Shown here piece by piece: positions 58,443 through 64,000 of a stretch of DNA of 64,000 nt (the first letter of the stretch is position 1; each line of letters begins with the position of its first letter). Origin of the DNA: Tilletiopsis washingtonensis (taxonomy: Eukaryota > Basidiomycota > Exobasidiomycetes > Entylomatales); NCBI RefSeq assembly GCF_003144115.1, contig NW_020311998.1:619669-683668 (forward strand), given 5' to 3'. The notes under the pieces are model-generated. The model saw only the letters and a list, made by a program, of their open reading frames with translations, had not been told where the DNA came from and searched no databases. The position numbers and the translations under genes are program-made.

Positions 58443-59881
58443 TCAAGCAATCCACACCTCCGCCCTCGTCCAGTTCGCATACGTCTCGCCCTGCTTGAGC
58501 GTCGTGTCGCTGCCTGCAAACGTCCTCAGCGCGTCGTGGTTGAGCGTCGAGTGGGGATGGGCGAACTCGAGGAACGCGGCACTGCAGAATGCATTTGCCT
58601 CCGTGCCGTTGCCGCCGTGCGCCAGCTTCTTTGCGCCGCCGGCCTTGAGAGAGGCGGGAGGATGCGGCTGGCCGACTGCGCCGTACAGCTGTTTGCAAAG
58701 CAGTAGGGCGTCAGCGAGGGGGCAAGCAGGGTAGAGAGAGGGAGGGGGAAGGAGAGAGGGCGAGAACATACCTGAGTGCCACTTTGATCCGTCTCAAACG
58801 ACACTGCAATGCCCGTGCTTTCTGCCCTCAGAAGCGCACGCAGTTGGCCTTGCCTCGAGCCAGCGCCCCAGCCATACCAATGATCATGCCCTCCCTGCGG
58901 CGCGCTCTCTCCCATCTTGCGTCCGTAGCCCTGCGGACCCTTGGTGGCGAAGTCCGCGCCGGGAGTCTTCGTGCAGTCGAGCAGTTTGCCCGTGGGCACC
59001 AGTCGAGAGTCGAGGTCGAGCGTGTGGATCTCCGGTCCGAAGAAGCGCAGGGTGTGGGCATCAATCGTGCCGTCCTCCTGCTCACGCGCCTCGGGAGAAG
59101 AGGCAGAGAGGTTGAAGGCCCAGTGATGCGTGAGATTGAGCGGCGTGATGTCGCATTCCTTCTCGCCTGCTTGCGGCGCATGCACGGCACGATAGGCAAT
59201 CGAGACGCTCCCTGCGCTCTTTCCGAGTGCGGGCACGTCGGAGGGCAGAGAGACGGACGTGGGGCCTTCGACTGCGAAGCGCACCTCAAAGTAGAGGGTG
59301 CCTTGAGGCCCATCCTCGCTTGCGCCGTGCAGCAGACCAAACACGACGGCAGAGGCATCGCTCGGCGCAGAGAAGAGCTTGGGAGAGGAGAGGGGCGTCC
59401 AGACGAGCGTGTCGAGCGGCCCGCGCTGCAGCGGCGTCGTGTCGGCGGGAATCGAGGGCAGCTCCGCCGCTGCGTTGCCGCCTGGCCCAGCGCCGGGTCC
59501 GCCGTGCAGGCAGAGATTCTCGCCTCCTGTCAAGCGTTGCCCATGCCCAACATCAGCCTCTATGCCCATCTTGCTCTGACCACCACTCGCGTGTGCTGCA
59601 GCAGACTCACCCCACTCTGGCACGTGCATCTGGCCGCCGACATACTTGCACGTGCCCGCCTCGAGGCGGTTCGCATAGCGGCCAATCACGGGGCCGAAGA
59701 AGCAGCGGCCCGTGGCATGGTGGTCTGCGGGATCCTCGGGACCGGCGAGCAGGTCGTGGATGAGGCCGTCTTTGGAGAGGAGCAGACGGTGCGGGATGAG
59801 GCCGTAGGGAAGGAGATGGAAGGAGAGAGAGGAGGAGGGAGAAGTGAGCACGAGGGGCTCGAAGGGCGAAATGGTGGACAT
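58443..59881 (-). CDS. Aldose 1-epimerase (mutarotase)
   Basis: This enzyme interconverts alpha and beta anomers of aldoses such as glucose and galactose. The start at 59881 (MSTISPFEPLVLTS) has no signal peptide, so a cytosolic location is likely. Family features are LPYGLIPHRLLL, FFGPVIGRYANRLEAGTCKY (the GRYANR motif), ENLCLHGGPGAGPGGN (the HGG loop), ITPLNLTHHWAFNLSA (the position of the catalytic His in NLTNHxYFNL), HTLDLDSRLVPTGK, HDHWYGWG and AFLEFAHPHSTLNH near the end, where the catalytic Glu is expected. An intron splits VPEW and GENLCLHGG, and another precedes LYGAVGQPHPPASL. It ends TRAEVWIA with a TGA (complement of 58443-58445). Divergences such as HHWAFNL for NHSYFNL suggest a fungal side branch. 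Confidence 0.88.
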
Positions 59882-60224
59882 GGCGCGGAGTGAGGGTGCG
59901 TGGTGGTGGTGAGAAAGCAGGCCGAGCTGGAGGAGGAGCGCGCCTTTGAGCGGCGCCTCAGCTGTCCGCTCAGACTGCCGACGATGGCCCATGTGCGGCC
60001 TGCGGGCATGACAGGCGGCATGCTTCTTGGCACGCGAAGGTGGAGAATGCCGAGCGCTGCTGCCCCGCACTCGGCGCTTCGGCCATCTCGCCGTGCCGCT
60101 CCACTTGAGATGCGCGCCGCACGTGATGCGCCATGCCGATTGCGGCCGTAAGCGGCTGCTGCTCGCCTGCGCGACATGCCCTCGCTCCCTTGCTTGCCCA
60201 CCACCAACCTGCGCATCCTCGGCC
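59882..60224. promoter_or_regulatory. Short bidirectional promoter, aldose epimerase / CFD1
   Basis: 343 bp separate the two start codons. The frame upstream of the CFD1 ATG is open but not conserved. No TATA box seen. Confidence 0.45.
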
Positions 60225-61921
60225 ATGGCCTCGCCCTCCACGCTCCCCGACGCCGCCATTGCGCGTCGGCTGGCCGGCGTCAAGACCATCCTCCTCGTCC
60301 TCTCCGGCAAGGGCGGCGTGGGCAAGTCCAGCGTCTCCTCTCAGCTCGCCCTCTCCCTCTCCTCCTCCGCCGGCGGCGCGGCTCGCGTGGGCCTGCTCGA
60401 CATCGACCTCACGGGTCCCTCGATCCCGCGCATGCTGGGCCTCGACGGCTCGCCGGTCCATCAATCCTCCGACGGCTGGGTGCCCGTCTATGCGGATCGC
60501 GAACAGCGACTGGCAGTGATGAGCGTCGGCTTTCTGCTGCGCAGCCGCAATGACAGTGTCGTGTGGCGCGGACCCAAGAAGAACGCCATGATCAAGCAGT
60601 TTCTCGGCGATGTGAGATGGGGCGAGCTGGACTATCTGATCGTCGATACACCGCCGGGTGAGTTGAGCATGCCCTGCGAGCGCGAGGGCAAGAGGGGCCG
60701 AGGTGGGGCGGAGTGCAACGAGCGGCGAGCAGGAGGGAAAGAGCGTAGCGATGTGTGGGCGGAGACTTGCACACAAGCGACGGATGCCCGGCACCGTGTG
60801 GCAGCGTCTGGGAGCTGGGGAGTCATCGCAGCGATTGCGTCCAAGAGCAAGAGAGACGCTGTCCGCCATGTATCGTAGGCGCAGGCAGAGAGAGGCACAG
60901 TGCGGAAAGAGAGAGAGAGAGCCAAGCATCACAGATGGCGGCCGGCCTGCGCCAAGCGTGCTCTCGTGCTCTCTTCCCACGCATCAAATGGCGCTCGCAC
61001 TCCTCGATGAAAGAGCAGAGTCATTGGGACAGGTGGAGAAGGACAGGCGCAAAGTCGCCCTGGCCACTGCCAGATCTTTGACTTGCCTTTGCATTGTGCC
61101 TCAGACAAGTGGCTGTCTCGAACAATGCGCTCCATGGCGTCCCTCAGGGACAACCGGCGTACACTTCCAAGCGCAATCGCTGGAGGGGGATCCTGTGTAG
61201 TGCAGAGCAGGGAAAAACACGGCCTTCGCGCCCTGGGTCTTACCTTGCACCTTCACAGCGAGACAATTCACTGACGCCTTCTCTCTCTCTCTTTTCAGGC
61301 ACGTCCGACGAGCACATTTCCCTCGTCGAGTATCTCGCTCCCTTTTCTCCCGTGTCTCTCATGGTCACCACCCCTCAAGCTCTCTCTCTCGCCGACAATC
61401 TGCGCTCGCTCGACTTTACGCGCAAAGTCTCGCTGCCGCTCTTGGGCGTCATCGAGAACATGTCGGGCTACGTCTGTCCGCACTGTACGGAGTGTACGAA
61501 TGTGTGGGGCAGAGGCGGCGGCGAGGCGCTGGCGCAACGAGAAGGGCTGGCGTTCTTGGGACGCATCCCGATCGATCCGGGACTTGTGAGGGTGCTGGAC
61601 GACGCAAAGGAGGAGGCTCAGGTGACGGTGGCGCAGGAACTGGGCGTGGAGAAAGTGTCGCTCGAGGACATCACCAAGCCCCTTCCCGACGCCGACGCCG
61701 ACGCCGACGCGGCAACGGCAACAGCAAGCGTGGCAAAGGCATCCACTGCATCAACAACAACACCCGCCGGCACTCGCCTCTCGCGCACCATCCTGCAGCG
61801 CTACACTGCCTCGCAGACCTTTCCGATCTTCCAGGAGATCACGCAGAGGGTCGTAGAGCAGCTGGCCAAAGTAAGGGAGACGCAGAGAGAGGCCAAGGAG
61901 CAAAGGGAGGCGACGCAGTAG
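60225..61921 (+). CDS. CFD1: Cytosolic Fe-S cluster assembly ATPase Cfd1/NUBP2
   Basis: Cfd1 pairs with Nbp35 as the scaffold of cytosolic iron-sulfur protein assembly. Two exons. Exon 1 has the deviant Walker [20 protein letters not shown], then [36 protein letters not shown] and [10 protein letters not shown]. Exon 2 resumes [39 protein letters not shown] (the CPHC cluster ligand pair), then [13 protein letters not shown]. The intron (about 60659-61298, roughly 640 nt) is the longest in this window and splits the codon within PPG-T. A non-conserved C-terminal extension follows, with a DADADADA run, ending QREATQ with a TAG near 61921. Translation starts at ATG 60225; no targeting signal. 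Confidence 0.95.
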
Positions 61922-62136
61922 GCATGATGGGTAGAGCAATAGACAAGTCACGCGCTTCGGGTCGAGCGTCTTGAGGTAGACGATGAGTGAGGAGCATAGA
62001 GAGCGCCGACGCCTGGCCCTCGCAGTCTCGAGATGCGAGTGGGTCTCTCGAGCAATCACGATCGAACGATGCAGCCCGAAGCAGAGCGAAGCTGAAAGGA
62101 GAGGCGATGCATTACATTCTCCATCTCTCTGGGGAT

Positions 62137-62170
<34 letters not shown>

Positions 62171-62289
62171 AAAAAGGGGGGGGGGGGGGGGGAGAGGGGG
62201 CCGAGGCAAGGGCTCGGGAACGCAGGGCGCGGTCAACGACAGCTGCAGTGCTCGAAGTCGAGACAATGGCATCGCGATGGCATTTGCGC
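61922..62289. other. Convergent 3' region with poly-G tracts, CFD1 / MED16
   Basis: 368 bp lie between two stop codons. It is dominated by the G runs listed separately; no gene seen. Confidence 0.5.
62137..62192. repeat. Poly-G tract (33 G, 6 A, 17 G)
   Basis: Runs of G at 62137-62169 and 62176-62192 are separated by six A. It sits 216 nt past the CFD1 stop and 98 nt past the opposing stop. Confidence 0.9.
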
Positions 62290-64000
62290 TTACAACCTCC
62301 ATCCCTCACCGCCACATACGCATCGCCTCTCGCCTCTCTTCTCCACCTCTCCACATGCCAGACAGAGCACGTTGCTCTCCTTTGCCTGCCACGCCGCGCC
62401 TTCTCCCGCTCTACTCGCGCGCGGCAGCAGCAGCGGCGCCAGTGCCGAGGCTTCGTCGAGCACGTCGTGTGGCGAGATGAGGAGGGGCAGGAGATCGCGA
62501 ACTACTCCACGACGCGCGGGAGAGGAGGAGTCGATGCTGGCACTGGCACCGAGGAGAGCATGCGCCAGTTGTACTGTTGCCTCGCGCGACGTAGAGCGGA
62601 GGCCAGGAAGACAGAACCACATGTCATCTTGAGTGCAGCGTTACTTGTTTCAGCCAAACGCGGAGCAGGATGCACGGCGGGCGCTTGCACACACACACAC
62701 ACACACTCACCGTTTGAGTCTGGCGGTGCCTCAAATGCAGACAAGACATCCAACATCTCCTCTGCCTGCACACAGCGGCCCACACTCGAGGCGCGCACAA
62801 GTGCACGCGCCGAGTCGAGCGTGGCGATGAGGCTGGCCATCGAGCCGTTGGCGCCCGCGCCCGCACCTTGGGCACCTGCAGCGGTGGAGGAGGAGGAGGA
62901 GGAGGAGGAGACGAAGATGGAGCGTTGAGAGTCGAGCAAAGCTTCACGCCGCGCCTCGTCGGATGTAGAGAGCAAGAGTTGACGAAGAGAGAGGGCATGT
63001 TTGAGGGCGTGCTGCAGCAGCAGGCGTGGACGAGAGAGGGCGAAGAGCGAGAGAAGATCGTCTTGCCCGGCAGCGGCGGCAGCGTTTGCGCTTGCACTTG
63101 CATGTGAGCCGCGGTCCTGCTCGCCGGAGGAAGACTCGGGCGTGTAGACTTGCTCCTTGGCGTGCACAAGCACTGCTTGGCGCGCGAGCGTCTCGCAGAG
63201 ATCGAAAGTGTACTCGGAGGCGCGAGTGAGATCGATCAGTCGATCTGTGAAGATGAGGGGTGTCAGCATGGGAGGGGAGAATGCAGCGGGCAATCAGAGT
63301 GGCAGGCAGTGGGAGAGAAAGGCGAAACGTACCGAGTCGCCAAGCTGTGCTGCCTCTCCGAGCTGCGCCCAATGTGCGAACGACGTCGGCAAGTCGAAGC
63401 ACCACATTACAACGCTCCGCTCCTCCCGCCACAGCGCGAGTGTTGCACAGCGCAGCGTTGAGCTGCAACACGCGCAGCGGTTCGGTGACACTTGGCGACG
63501 CAGCCAGATGCAGCGCCTGCACTGTGGCGCGCAGAGCTGATGCGATGCGCTCTGTGTTGCAACAGGGACGAAGAACACGTGTGTGTCAGCTGGCGCCTGA
63601 CGTGAGGAAAAAGATGCAACAAGGCGCCGAGACGTACCAGGCGTGTGAAGCTGATGCACCAACACTACGTCGTTTGCATCTGTGCGATTCAAGAGGCAGA
63701 GCGCCAGTGCTTGACCTGCTTGCCTCGAGCGCTCCTGCGAGGTCGTCTCGTCCTTGTCATTCTCCTCCTTGACGCCGACGTCCTCACTCGCCGCTGCTGC
63801 TTCCTCTCGTTTGCCTGCCTCCTCCTCGCGCCTCGTGCCGAGCGGGAAGAGGCGCACCTGACTTCGGCGCTGCTGTGCATTGTGGTGCAATCGAGCATCC
63901 ACTCCCGCCGCACAGACGCCATTGGGCGAAATGGCAACGCCATGCCTCCACATTCCCGGCGGCAGGCTCGTCGTGCTGCTCGTCTCGAACGTTGCGCTTT
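62290..64000 (-). CDS. Probable Mediator subunit 16 (C-terminal part, N-terminus off window)
   Basis: The coding frame enters from the right edge: TFETSSTTSLPPGMWRHGVA, then ISPNGVCAAGVDARLHHNAQ, consistent with the end of a beta-propeller domain. It continues DANDVVLVHQLHTP, then an intron, RIASALRATVQALHLAASPS and ERCNVVLRLADVVRTLGAA, another intron, RLIDLTRASEYTFDLCETLA with a long alpha-helical stretch, and FEAPPDSN. A GTGAGTGTGTG intron with a (CA)n microsatellite leads to a last exon (62627 down to 62290) reading DDMWFCLPGLRSTSREATVQ and ending NVLCLACGEVEKRGERRCVC-GGEGWRL. The terminal CxxC/CxCGG pair resembles the C-terminal cysteine motif of MED16. Identification is by this layout only; a different WD40-containing protein is possible. 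Confidence 0.5.
62689..62706. repeat. CA dinucleotide microsatellite at a splice donor
   Basis: About eight to nine CA units run straight into the GTGAGTGTGTG donor of the last MED16-like intron when read on the minus strand, so the 5' splice site is embedded in a GT repeat. Confidence 0.85.

Overview
This 64 kb window is nuclear chromosomal DNA from a GC-rich fungus, most likely a basidiomycete. The smut-related Ustilaginomycotina/Exobasidiomycetes are my best guess, but the sequence alone does not prove it. The reasons are: only conserved eukaryotic genes; many short spliceosomal introns with a stereotyped GTGAGT/GTGCGT donor and a GCTGAC-like branch site just before the acceptor; strong C/G preference at third codon positions; and fungal families such as a Candida/Malassezia-type LIP secretory lipase, a DUF3074 protein, NCA2, an FMP25-like RCC1 protein and a Cbf1-type bHLH factor. 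I found 26 protein genes; two run off the window ends (CAF1 at the left, a probable MED16 at the right). I found no tRNA or rRNA gene, CRISPR array, transposon or viral remnant.

Layout. 0-12 kb: CAF1/POP2 deadenylase (partial), a secreted endonuclease/exonuclease/phosphatase-fold nuclease, N-myristoyltransferase, NCA2 and NADH-cytochrome b5 reductase. 12-24 kb: a CCC2-type copper ATPase, a DUF3074 protein, SF3B4, the DIM1 rRNA dimethylase and a Mei2-like RRM protein. 24-34 kb: complex I subunit NDUFA6, a NIF3 protein, coatomer delta, eIF5A and a Cbf1-like bHLH factor. 34-42 kb: a MICOS MIC26/27 subunit, an arrestin-like protein and SRP14. 42-64 kb: a secretory lipase, a modular cysteine-containing secreted repeat protein, acetoacetyl-CoA synthetase, an FMP25-like protein, a 1043-residue Ser/Thr/Pro/Ala-rich secreted protein, aldose 1-epimerase, CFD1 and probable MED16.

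The genes are mostly unrelated housekeeping functions and form no metabolic cluster. The organisation itself is striking: strands alternate at 23 of 25 neighbouring pairs, and at all of the first 19. Transcription units therefore sit as head-to-head and tail-to-tail pairs. The two exceptions both fall upstream of secreted repeat-protein genes, next to 1.8-2.2 kb gaps. The least familiar content is the modular secreted protein at 44.0-45.5 kb and the repetitive secreted protein at 53.1-56.3 kb. Both carry dibasic sites resembling Kex2-processed precursors.

Splice sites were assigned by eye from reading frame and family similarity. Exon edges are firm where stated and approximate elsewhere.
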